Program-made: the position numbers and the translations under genes
Assembly (NCBI GenBank): GCA_030431255.1
Contig: JAUIJL010000006.1
Location: 62,001-126,000 of the forward strand
From: Thermoanaerobaculia bacterium
GTDB taxonomy: Bacteria > Acidobacteriota > Thermoanaerobaculia > Multivoradales > J023
DNA length: 64,000 nt
Direction of reading: 5' to 3'
The notes under the pieces: model-generated
Told to the model about the DNA's origin: nothing
Seen by the model: only the letters and a program-made list of their open reading frames with translations
Database searches by the model: none
Shown: positions 44,170 to 52,507 of the stretch, piece after piece
Layout of the letters: the number at the start of each line of letters is the position of its first letter
Numbering within the stretch: position 1 is the first letter of the stretch

Positions 44170-47100
44170 TCAGCCGGACGCGCGCAATCGGTCCATCGCC
44201 TGCTCGGCGAGCACAAAGACCAAGGGCGATCGGTTCTTGAGCTCGTCATTGGATAGAAGCCTAGAGTAGAGATCGCGGGCGACCGCCGATAAGCCGGCTC
44301 CTTCGGCGATCCTTCCCAAAATATAACCATCCTCGACGGTCACGGCTTCCGCCCCCTGGGTTTCGATGGCCTTGACCAAGGCATGGCGGGCTTCGAGCGC
44401 ACGCCCCTGCTGCGCCAAGACCATGGCTTTAGCGCGCAACCAGAGAATGTCTTTCCAACCCTCGCCTTCGGTTTCGTCGAGGATGCGCTGAGACGCCTCG
44501 ACATCCGGATGGTTGCCGATCGCCTTGGCGAATACCCAAGTCGCGGCATCCGCGGGGCTCAGCTCGCCATGGGCGGTGACGGCGGAGAAGTGCCGCTCCG
44601 CGGACTCGGGATCGGGCCCCCGCAGCGACCAATGGGCCAGTGCTCGATGGGCGTCGACATCGTTGGGCGACCGCTCCAGACGCGCCTCGGCCCGAGCCAC
44701 GAATGCCCGCCATTCCCCGAGGGCGGTCAAGGCTTCCACCTGGCGCTGAAAAGCTATGGCCGAGCTTGGATAGCGATCCGCCAAGCTACCCGCAAGGGCC
44801 TCCAGATCGAGGTAGGCCCCCGCGGAGGAGTAGGATTGGAGACGTGCGACATCCAAAGCCAAACCCTGTCTACTCGTCGCATCTCCTCCCAAATCACCTT
44901 TGCCGAAGTCTAGATCCGAAGGAGTGGCGGATTGGAGCACGGAGAGGCTGACCCCGCTTCGATCCGAGGGCGCAGCCACTGCCGCGGCCACGAGCCGTAG
45001 GGTTTCGGCGGACGGCTCGAGAGCCTCGTCCGCTCGCCACAAATATCGCAAGGGTTGAATATCGATCGGATCTTGGGAAGCGTCCTCAGGCAGAGCCTGC
45101 CAAGCCCAATCGAGCCATCGCCTCGCACCGGGCAGGTCTCCTTGATCGAGCCGTTCGAGGGCTTCGACCCCCAGCTCACCGGGAAGGGAGGCCCAAGCCG
45201 CGATCCTCAGCTCGCCGGCGGATTGGGTGACGAAAAAAGCTCCCTGGGAACCCACCCCGAGATCCACCCGATAACCCAGATGGGGGGCGCCGCTCAGGTT
45301 TGCCTCGAGCTGGGAAAGCACCAGATCGGACCAAACGTCTCGCCCGAGCTCCAAGCCCCGGGCCGACGCCGGGACCAGCTGATCGAGCTCATGACGGATT
45401 TTGAGCACCTCTCTCCCATCGACCTTGGCCAACAATCGGGGATGCAAGGCCAGCGCAAGTTCCTGTCGCGAAGGGGTTGTTGCTCGTAGCGCCATCACCA
45501 ACCGCTGGACGGGAGTGCGCGGATCTTGTGGGTGCAGCTCTAGATCCTCACCTCGCACAACACCCGAAAGCCAGGACCACTCCGGGCTCTCGCCCTCCAC
45601 TTTCGTCCCCGCTCGGAGCAGACGCTCGGCCACGGAGTACTCCCGAGCTGCCACCAAGATGTCGGCGATTCCGACTCGGTCGAGATCCGGCTCGTCAGCC
45701 ACGGCGTCCATACTCTCGGAGAGGATTTGGGCCGCGCGGTGCAAGTTGGAGCCGGGATCGGTGACCGCCAACAACTCCGCCAGCTCCTGCCATCGACGCT
45801 CCACGGTGAGCAAAGTCGACAGCTCTTGATCCAAATCATTTCGGGCGAAATCGGCCCGCCACTTCTGAAAGGCCTTGATCGCGATATCGATCTCGGCCCC
45901 CGGCCCGGGTCGACCATCGATGCTGCGCAGGAGAATCCGAGGATACTCGGCACGAATGATCGGGCTGGCGGGTGCCAGGAGAATCGCCTCTTCCAGAGCT
46001 TCCGCCGACTGCTGCAAGGGGGAACGAGGGGAGAATCTTCGGCCGATTTCATCGTGCTGAAGGCAAATCGCTACCGCCCAATGGGCCATGGCCCACCGGG
46101 GCGCCAGAGCTACCGCTTGGCGAGCTTGATGCTCCGCTTCTTGGATCATGCCCAGCCGGAGCAATGCTTGGGAAAGACGAACCCGGTGGCTGGCGCTGCC
46201 CGGGTCCCGCTCAACTCCACGGCTCAAATTCGCGAAGGCCGCCTCAAAATTGCCGTCTCTCAAAAATTGACCGGCAATCGAGTCGAACCTCAGCTCGAGG
46301 GTGGGTCTTTTTAGGAATTCCTCCAGGGAGCTTCGCAACTCGTCGAATTGGCTCGGGGCCAGAAGCCGCTGACCGACATCGAAGCGCAGCTCGCCGATAA
46401 TCCGCTCACCGGCCGCTTTGCGCTCCCTGCGGAAGCGTCGGCTGTAGGTCGCGGTTCCCAATTCAAGGTCGAGGTCCTCCGGCAGCTCCAGCAACACGAA
46501 GCCTGCAGGTGGGTAGATTTCGTATCGCCATTCGGTGACGAAGGGCTCGGGGAACACGTACTCTTCCTTCCTCGGCCCGGGCTCGGGCTCGAGCAGGGCG
46601 GGCGGCAGACGCCGAGCGAGCTCACGCACCGGTATCTCCAACACTGCGTGATCGAGATCCGTGCGCACCCGGTTGCTGTCGAGGGCTTCCAGCTTGAGCA
46701 CGAAGGGTCCCGACAAATCCCTGGCGTCGGTCTCCTGCAGCAGCCCGAGACCGGCGGCGTGGTGGAAGGCATGGGCATAAGCTTGGTAACCACGGCGGCG
46801 CGCGTCGGCTTCGAGCCCTTCGGTGATCCGTCGCTGGGACCTTTCCGCCGAGCCGGAGTATTCGCAGGTCTCTACCACGCGACCCGGCCCAAAATCGGAG
46901 AACCAAATTTCTCGGGTTTCGCGGGCAAGATTGTCTTCCGGTCGATTGGATGGCGTCAGAATCGGTTTTTCGGTATTCGGGCCGATGATGAGCGCAAAAC
47001 GTCCCTGGGCCGCCAACGGCAGCTCGCCAGGCCGAGAGAACGGCGCGATCGGGTCGATCCACACCGGATCGATGCCCGGGCCAGGGGTCACTCGCACAAG

Positions 47101-48324
47101 GGCGTGGTTGAAGAGGCCGAATCCCGGAAGGCGCGGCTCTACGTCGGTGCCGAATCCAGAATTGATCAATGCCAGGCTGGACTCCAGGCCGACCCGGCGA
47201 AAAGCGGCGACCAAGGTCAACGCAATATCGAATCCGTCACCCGAGCCGACTTCCAAAACCCGATCAGGGTCGGGATTCAAAGCCGAGGCGTTGATTTCCA
47301 AACCGTTGTATTCGATCCGTTGGCGGACCACTGACAGGATTCGGTCCAACCTCTCTTGCAACGGATCGGCGGGTGACGGTAGGTCCCCGGCCAGGGCGTC
47401 CAGCCGCGTCTGTGTCACCACTTTCTCGAACAGCTGCCCAAGCCCGGTCGCGACCCAATTCCAGCTGCGGCCGGTTGAGAACGCGATGTGGGGATATCGG
47501 GGGCGATGGGCCGGCAGGCCGTCTTCCACGGGTTCTACCGCCGGCATGTCGTAGAAGTCGAAGACCACCCGCACCCGCCCGTCGGCGACCTCGGTCGACG
47601 ACGGCTCGAGACCCGGCATTTTGCGAGCCCCATAGCGCAGGGCGAGGTGAGTGGAAGCGTCCAAAACGACCCGACCCCTGACGGTGGGAATAAATAACGC
47701 CGTGTAGTGGCGGTGGGTGGTGCCCCAAGGAAATGCGGGCCGGCTCTCCCGAAGCACGATCGACTCTTCGACTACCGAGCCCGACTCGACCCCGGGCAAT
47801 CGGCCGGACAGCAAGCGTCTGTCACCGCTCAAGCCGTCGGCGCTTTCCGGCGCCTTTCGCTCCTCCAGCTCCTCGGGCCTCAGCCACCGCTGCTCGCCTC
47901 CTTCACGAATCACCCGGGCTTTAATCTCGGGCCGATCTTGGTGCCAGGGAGACCAGCGCATCTGACTCACCGACCAATCGTTGAGCGCCGAGCTGTCCAT
48001 GACCCGGTAAATCCAATGGCGCTGGATCTCGAGGCGGCCGTCGGCGGCGAAGCGGTATTCGACCCCTTGGAATAGCATCAAGGCGGCCGCATCCGTGTGC
48101 TTGGAACGGGCGACAGCCTCGTCGTAGATATCCTTCGGCGAAGCCTTGAACGGACCGGCCAGCCACGCCTCATCGGTTGAGGAATCGGTCGGAGAGCCCA
48201 CGGCCGTGTCGGTGGCTCGTAGAGGCGCGCTCGAAAAGCTCAGGAGCACCAGGCTCACAAGAAACGTCAAGAGGAGCCGGACCGGCAATCGAAGCTGGAG
48301 GGTGTGTAGCTGAGTGGGTTTCAC
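44170..48324 (-). CDS. DUF3857/transglutaminase-like protein with C-terminal TPR region
   Basis: About 1384 residues; numbers below are counted from an in-frame TTG two codons upstream. A signal peptide or membrane anchor (LRLPVRLLLTFLVSLVLLSFSSAPLRA) is followed by a DUF3857 domain (about 60-260; WRSPWHQ-type strands, RHWIYRVMDSSALNDWSVSQ). A transglutaminase-like domain (about 320-470) keeps His409 in GFGLFNHALVRV and Asp426 in VWIDPIAPF. The nucleophile motif reads GSGDGFDIALTLVAAFRRVG, with Gly366 where active relatives have Cys. TPR-like helical repeats fill about 690-1386. No ribosome-binding site is visible, but TATAAA (48333-48338) ends 8 nt before the GTG, so the gene may be leaderless. 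It is probably exported and non-catalytic. Confidence 0.8.
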   Translation of the reverse strand: MKPTQLHTLQLRLPVRLLLTFLVSLVLLSFSSAPLRATDTAVGSPTDSSTDEAWLAGPFKASPKDIYDEAVARSKHTDAAALMLFQGVEYRFAADGRLEIQRHWIYRVMDSSALNDWSVSQMRWSPWHQDRPEIKARVIREGGEQRWLRPEELEERKAPESADGLSGDRRLLSGRLPGVESGSVVEESIVLRESRPAFPWGTTHRHYTALFIPTVRGRVVLDASTHLALRYGARKMPGLEPSSTEVADGRVRVVFDFYDMPAVEPVEDGLPAHRPRYPHIAFSTGRSWNWVATGLGQLFEKVVTQTRLDALAGDLPSPADPLQERLDRILSVVRQRIEYNGLEINASALNPDPDRVLEVGSGDGFDIALTLVAAFRRVGLESSLALINSGFGTDVEPRLPGFGLFNHALVRVTPGPGIDPVWIDPIAPFSRPGELPLAAQGRFALIIGPNTEKPILTPSNRPEDNLARETREIWFSDFGPGRVVETCEYSGSAERSQRRITEGLEADARRRGYQAYAHAFHHAAGLGLLQETDARDLSGPFVLKLEALDSNRVRTDLDHAVLEIPVRELARRLPPALLEPEPGPRKEEYVFPEPFVTEWRYEIYPPAGFVLLELPEDLDLELGTATYSRRFRRERKAAGERIIGELRFDVGQRLLAPSQFDELRSSLEEFLKRPTLELRFDSIAGQFLRDGNFEAAFANLSRGVERDPGSASHRVRLSQALLRLGMIQEAEHQARQAVALAPRWAMAHWAVAICLQHDEIGRRFSPRSPLQQSAEALEEAILLAPASPIIRAEYPRILLRSIDGRPGPGAEIDIAIKAFQKWRADFARNDLDQELSTLLTVERRWQELAELLAVTDPGSNLHRAAQILSESMDAVADEPDLDRVGIADILVAAREYSVAERLLRAGTKVEGESPEWSWLSGVVRGEDLELHPQDPRTPVQRLVMALRATTPSRQELALALHPRLLAKVDGREVLKIRHELDQLVPASARGLELGRDVWSDLVLSQLEANLSGAPHLGYRVDLGVGSQGAFFVTQSAGELRIAAWASLPGELGVEALERLDQGDLPGARRWLDWAWQALPEDASQDPIDIQPLRYLWRADEALEPSAETLRLVAAAVAAPSDRSGVSLSVLQSATPSDLDFGKGDLGGDATSRQGLALDVARLQSYSSAGAYLDLEALAGSLADRYPSSAIAFQRQVEALTALGEWRAFVARAEARLERSPNDVDAHRALAHWSLRGPDPESAERHFSAVTAHGELSPADAATWVFAKAIGNHPDVEASQRILDETEGEGWKDILWLRAKAMVLAQQGRALEARHALVKAIETQGAEAVTVEDGYILGRIAEGAGLSAVARDLYSRLLSNDELKNRSPLVFVLAEQAMDRLRASG

Positions 48325-48332
48325 CGGCAAAG

Positions 48333-48338
48333 TTTATA
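48333..48338 (-). promoter_or_regulatory. Candidate -10 box of a leaderless transcript
   Basis: TATAAA on the minus strand ends 8 nt before the GTG at 48324. Transcription would start at or next to the start codon. I find no convincing -35. Confidence 0.35.
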
Positions 48339-48377
48339 CCGACTCATCCTTTGACAGAGGGGAGCAGGGGCACGGAT

Positions 48378-49067
48378 CTAATGACGCCACAGGAGTGAGA
48401 GATTTCGGCCGGCCGCCGCGCCTTCCCGGCGATAGCTCCAGAGTTTTTGCGACTCTGCGAAAGTGCAGTCGTCCACCCGTCGGATTTCGGAAATCCCGCT
48501 CTGCCAAAGGCGCCAAGCCACGGCCTCGGCGAGATCTACGTGGGGTCGCCCCCTCGGCCCTTCGACTCGGACCTCCGGGGTGCTCACCGCCACCACCTGA
48601 TCCGCGACTTCCGGGCTCACCTCATAGGAGGGACGGCGGATGGAGGGGCCTATCCAAGCGACTTCTACCGGATCGTGAAAGCGCTCGATGCATTTCCCGA
48701 CGATCTCGGACACCACACCTTTCCATCCGGCGTGGATCGCCGCCACTTGGCGCTCGCTCGCCAAGAGCACCGGCACACAATCTGCCGTGACCACCGACAG
48801 CGCCAGCCGAGAGCGATCGGTGATCAAGGCGTCACCCGGACCGCATGAGCCGGAGGCACCGTCACGGATTGTGCCCGAGTGAATTTGCTCCACCCAGGCC
48901 GGCTCGACATCCGGCGGCACGAGGCTTTCGATCGCCTGTCGCCGGGCAGCGGGCAGACCTTTGCCGGCAAAGCAAGCGGTCACTTTCGTGCCGGTCGGTC
49001 CCACCCAAATGTCGCTCGCGACCCAAATTCCACGATCACCGTCCATGCTGAGACTCAGGTTTTTCAT
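48378..49067 (-). CDS. pgeF: YfiH/PgeF-family multicopper-oxidase-like protein
   Basis: A 229-residue protein. The family's metal-binding motifs are visible: EPAWVEQIHSGTIRD, VVTADCVPVLLA and VAAIHAGWKGVV. Members act as purine nucleoside phosphorylase/adenosine deaminase or as peptidoglycan-editing factor (PgeF). The ATG at 49067 lies 9 nt after TAGAAT on the minus strand and has no convincing ribosome-binding site; a GTG at 49073 is the alternative. Divergent from gatB with about 60 bases between. Confidence 0.88.
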   Translation of the reverse strand: MKNLSLSMDGDRGIWVASDIWVGPTGTKVTACFAGKGLPAARRQAIESLVPPDVEPAWVEQIHSGTIRDGASGSCGPGDALITDRSRLALSVVTADCVPVLLASERQVAAIHAGWKGVVSEIVGKCIERFHDPVEVAWIGPSIRRPSYEVSPEVADQVVAVSTPEVRVEGPRGRPHVDLAEAVAWRLWQSGISEIRRVDDCTFAESQKLWSYRREGAAAGRNLSLLWRH

Positions 49068-49130
49068 TTCCACTCGATTCTAGCCTTTCCGAGGCCCCAG
49101 AGCCCCGAGCTCGCGTAAACTAGCGCTCCG
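49068..49130. promoter_or_regulatory. Compact divergent promoter region pgeF/gatB
   Basis: Within 63 bases, TAGAAT (49077-49082, minus) ends 9 nt before the pgeF ATG and TAAACT (49116-49121, plus) ends 9 nt before the gatB ATG. Neither gene has a Shine-Dalgarno sequence. The symmetric layout suggests two leaderless transcripts. Confidence 0.45.
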
Positions 49131-50612
49131 ATGAGTTACGAATCCGTCATTGGGCTGGAAGCTCACGTTCAGCTTAGAACTGCCACCAAGATCTTCTGCC
49201 GTTGCCCCAACCAATACGGCGGCGAGCCCAACACCCACATTTGCGAGGTCTGTCTCGGCTACCCCGGAACCCTACCGGTCCTCAATCACGAGGCTGTGGA
49301 TCAAGCCATCCGATTGTCGTTTGCCCTCGACGCCCAAGTTCGGTCGGTTTCCGTTTTCGCCCGAAAAAACTACTTCTATGCCGATTTGCCGCGGGGATAT
49401 CAGATCAGCCAATTCGATCGTCCACTGGCGGAGCACGGCAGGCTTCGATTGCGGGAGCACGACCTCACGGTGGGCATCACCCGCCTGCACATGGAAGAGG
49501 ACGCGGGCAAGCTGCTGCACGAATCGCCCGGAGGGGGCACGCTTGAAGACGAAAGCCTCGTGGACTTCAACCGCTGCGGCGCTCCGCTGTTGGAGATCGT
49601 GTCCGAGCCCGATCTGAGAACCGCCGAGCAAGCCGCGGATTACTTCCAAAGCCTGCACCAAATTCTCGTCTACACCGGGGTGAGCGACGCAAATCTGGAG
49701 CACGGCAATCTGCGAATCGACGCCAATGTTTCGATTCGGGCAATCGGGGAGACCACCCTCGGAACCCGAACCGAGATCAAGAACCTCAACTCGTTTCGGC
49801 ACGTGGCCAAAGCCATCGACTACGAAATTCAGCGTCAAATCGCGGTGGTGGAGTCCGGCCGGGAGGTGGTGCAATCCACCCTGACCTGGGATGCGGATCG
49901 GGGTCGGACCCACCTGTTGAGGACCAAAGAGGAGGCCCAGGACTATCGCTATTTCCCGGAACCCGACCTGCCCCCTTTGAGGGTGGACAGCCGGCGCTTG
50001 GAGCGCCTCCGCGCCGGTCTACCCGAGCTGCCGAGCGCCCGCAGAAAACGATTCCAAGAACAATACGATCTTCCTGCTCAAGACGCCGACACCCTCGCGC
50101 AAACGCCGACCCTCGCCGACTATTTCGAGGCGGTCGTAGAAAGCACCGGGGGAGACGGCCGGACCGCTGCCAATTGGATCAAGACCGAAATACTTCGTGT
50201 GGTCAAAGAGCTGAAAATCGATCTGACGGACGTGTCGTCGTCTGGCCGGCTGATCGCCCCCGACCGTCTGGCGAGACTGATCGGGATGGTTGGGGAAGGC
50301 TTTGTATCGGCTTCCGCAGCCAAGAGCGTTTTGGCCGAGCTCTGGGAGTCTGAAGAGCCCCCAAGAGCGGTGGCCGAGCGCCTGGGTCTCATCCAGGAGA
50401 GAAATCCCGAGCAGCTCAAAGAGTGGGCCATTCAGGTGATCGAAAAGCATCCGGACCAAGCCGAGCAATATCGAAGCGGGAAAAAGCAAATCCTGGGCTT
50501 TCTGGTCGGCAAGGTGATGGGACTGTCTCGGGGTAAAGCCGACCCCAAACAAGTCAATCTTCTGTTGGCCGAGCTCCTGGCGGACGATAGCCACGGGGAT
50601 CTCGCGCCTTGA
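49131..50612 (+). CDS. gatB: Aspartyl/glutamyl-tRNA amidotransferase subunit B
   Basis: A 493-residue GatB. ESVIGLEAHVQLRTATKIFCRCPN, HICEVCLGYPGTLPVLN (zinc cysteines), YFYADLPRGYQISQFDRPL, HMEEDAGKLLHE and DFNRCGAPLLEIVSEPD are all diagnostic. The C-terminal helical GatB/YqeY domain is complete. It transamidates Glu-tRNA(Gln) or Asp-tRNA(Asn). gatA and gatC are not here. The stop overlaps the ftsE start (TTGA). Confidence 0.96.
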   Translation: MSYESVIGLEAHVQLRTATKIFCRCPNQYGGEPNTHICEVCLGYPGTLPVLNHEAVDQAIRLSFALDAQVRSVSVFARKNYFYADLPRGYQISQFDRPLAEHGRLRLREHDLTVGITRLHMEEDAGKLLHESPGGGTLEDESLVDFNRCGAPLLEIVSEPDLRTAEQAADYFQSLHQILVYTGVSDANLEHGNLRIDANVSIRAIGETTLGTRTEIKNLNSFRHVAKAIDYEIQRQIAVVESGREVVQSTLTWDADRGRTHLLRTKEEAQDYRYFPEPDLPPLRVDSRRLERLRAGLPELPSARRKRFQEQYDLPAQDADTLAQTPTLADYFEAVVESTGGDGRTAANWIKTEILRVVKELKIDLTDVSSSGRLIAPDRLARLIGMVGEGFVSASAAKSVLAELWESEEPPRAVAERLGLIQERNPEQLKEWAIQVIEKHPDQAEQYRSGKKQILGFLVGKVMGLSRGKADPKQVNLLLAELLADDSHGDLAP

Positions 50613-51379
50613 TCGATCTCAATCAAGTCAGCAAACGTTATCCGGGCGGCCAGGTGGGCTTGGACGAGGTCAGCCTCTCGATCCCAAAAGGTCAGCTGGT
50701 TTTTCTGACCGGCGCGTCCGGAGCGGGCAAGACCACTCTGCTGAAGCTGATCTATCGTGAAGAGATGGCTACGGAAGGTTACGTTCTGGTCAACGGTCGC
50801 AATGTTTCTTCGTTGCCGGCCAACAAGGTGCCCTACCTCCGGCGGACCATCGGCGTGGTCTTTCAAAGCTTTCGCTTGATCCCTCGCAAGACCGTCTTTG
50901 AGAACGTCAGCTATTTGCCCCGAATCCTCGGCCTGGACCATCGCGAGCAGAAGAAGCTGGCCTACGAAACCCTCCGGCGGGTCGGCTTGGCCCACCGGAT
51001 GAACGCGTTCCCCATGCAGCTGTCCGGTGGAGAGCAGCAGCGCGTCGCCGTGGCTCGGGCATTGATCAATCAGCCCGACATTCTTCTCGCCGACGAGCCG
51101 ACCGGTAATCTCGACCCCGAGCTGTCGGAAGAGATTCTGAAGCTATTTCTCGAAATTAATCTCCAAGGAACCACGATCATTTTCGCCACCCATGACCGGG
51201 AGCTTATTACGCGGGTCGGTCGCCGGGTTTTGACTTTGCACCAGGGAAAGTTGGTCCGAGATCAAATGCTACCGGGTCAGATGCTTCCCGACTCCGCCAT
51301 CCAGCCGGCAGTGGAAGAGCCTGCAGCGACGAGTGACCTCGGGCCGGCAGACCTCGCAAAGGAAGAGGGGGCCCGGTGA
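50609..51379 (+). CDS. ftsE: FtsE-type cell-division ABC ATPase
   Basis: A 256-residue ATPase. Walker A: GASGAGKTTLLKLI. Signature: LSGGEQQRVAVARAL. Walker B: ILLADEPTGNLD. H-loop: FATHDRELI. IGVVFQSFRLIPRKTVFENV is typical FtsE. FtsEX controls cell-wall hydrolases at the division site. The start is a TTG overlapping the gatB stop (TTGA), with GGGGA about 10 nt upstream. It extends about 30 residues beyond most FtsE proteins, with an Ala/Glu-rich tail. The stop overlaps ftsX (GTGA). Confidence 0.92.
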   Translation: MIDLNQVSKRYPGGQVGLDEVSLSIPKGQLVFLTGASGAGKTTLLKLIYREEMATEGYVLVNGRNVSSLPANKVPYLRRTIGVVFQSFRLIPRKTVFENVSYLPRILGLDHREQKKLAYETLRRVGLAHRMNAFPMQLSGGEQQRVAVARALINQPDILLADEPTGNLDPELSEEILKLFLEINLQGTTIIFATHDRELITRVGRRVLTLHQGKLVRDQMLPGQMLPDSAIQPAVEEPAATSDLGPADLAKEEGAR

Positions 51380-52296
51380 CCTTTCTCCAAGCGCTGCGCT
51401 ACTTCTTTGTGGAGGCCTCCTCGAATCTGATCAGAAGTTGGAAGATCAGCCTTCTGGCGATCCTCACCATTGCAGTCAGTGTCTTCTTAGGCGGCGTCTT
51501 CCTGATCGTCAGCGGCAATCTTCGGCTGCTCGCGGACCAATGGAGAGATGAGAACCGGCTGGTAGTCTACCTGCGCCCAGAGGCCGCGGAAGCCGACACC
51601 GACCGGATTCGAGCATTGATCGAAGAGGTTTCCGGGACCGGCTCCGCGGAATATGTGGATCCCCAAACCGCTGAGGATCGATTCCGGTCAGCGTTTCCGA
51701 GCCTTGCGGACTTGCTCGAGGGTTGGGGTGACCAACCGCTGCCCGCATCCTTCGAGATCCCAACGGATTTCACGGCTCTCGAGCAAGGCTCCCTAGAAGG
51801 GTGGCTCAAAGAGCTGGGGGCGGACCCCGCCGTTCAGATGGTGGACGACGACCGGGACTGGCTGGCGCAGCTCGACGGCATGATCTTGATCATCGAGGGG
51901 TTGGCCTCCGTCGTCGGCGTGATTCTCCTTCTGACCGCCGTCTTCACCATTTCGAGTGTCATTCGCCTGACCGCCTACCTCTATCAAGACGAAATTGCCG
52001 TGATGCGCTTGGTCGGCGCGACCGAGTTTTTCATTCGCGGCCCCTTCTACGTGGAGGGGTTGCTCCAAGGTCTAGCAGGCGGCATCTTCGCCATTGGAAT
52101 GCTTCTGGCGGGCCACGGGGCGCTATTCAGAGACACCGACGGACAACAACAGGTCTTGGCGTCTATCCTGGCGGAGACCTTTCTTCCCGCGTCTCAGCTC
52201 CTGCTTCTGGTGGCCCTCGGTGCCGCGGCAGGTCTCGGAGGTGCAGTTCTCTCCCTACGCAAGGAATCCCTGGGACAAACCGCCGAGCCGGAATAA
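51376..52296 (+). CDS. ftsX: FtsX-type cell-division permease
   Basis: A 306-residue protein. The N-terminal helix is SNLIRSWKISLLAILTIAVSVFLGGVFLI. An extracytoplasmic domain follows (about 60-165; RLVVYLRPEAAEADTDRIRALIEE). The FtsX core helices start at LIIEGLASVVGVILLLTAVFTISSVIRLT, with DEIAVMRLVGATEFFIRGPFYVEGLLQGL, characteristic of FtsX. The GTG start overlaps the ftsE stop by 4 nt. Confidence 0.92.
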   Translation: MTFLQALRYFFVEASSNLIRSWKISLLAILTIAVSVFLGGVFLIVSGNLRLLADQWRDENRLVVYLRPEAAEADTDRIRALIEEVSGTGSAEYVDPQTAEDRFRSAFPSLADLLEGWGDQPLPASFEIPTDFTALEQGSLEGWLKELGADPAVQMVDDDRDWLAQLDGMILIIEGLASVVGVILLLTAVFTISSVIRLTAYLYQDEIAVMRLVGATEFFIRGPFYVEGLLQGLAGGIFAIGMLLAGHGALFRDTDGQQQVLASILAETFLPASQLLLLVALGAAAGLGGAVLSLRKESLGQTAEPE

Positions 52297-52447
52297 GAAG
52301 CGCCGATTACAACTTCACACGCGTCAAGTGTCCTAAAAACATCACGCCGCCGTCCTCAGTCGATGCCGATTCTCGATGTCGAACCAGAGCTTCGATGGAA
52401 GAGCTTCCTGCACCCTGACTGCTCCCCTCGGCATTCCTGCGCCCATC

Positions 52448-52475
52448 AAAAAAGGCCGTCCCGAAGGACGACCTC
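52448..52475 (-). terminator. Intrinsic terminator with TTCG loop
   Basis: On the minus strand, AGGTCGTCC, a TTCG tetraloop and GGACGGCCT pair over nine bases with one G-U pair, followed by a T run. It lies 33 nt after the TPR gene stop and should end the exbB-exbD-exbD-tonB-DUF4388-TPR transcript. Confidence 0.8.
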
Positions 52476-52507
52476 ATTTGAGCTGTCGTGGAAAGGAGAA
52501 TAGGCGC

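Noticed and set aside
48351-48356. TTGACA on the plus strand as a -35 box
   Set aside because: No -10-like hexamer at 16-19 bases downstream and no plus-strand gene follows.
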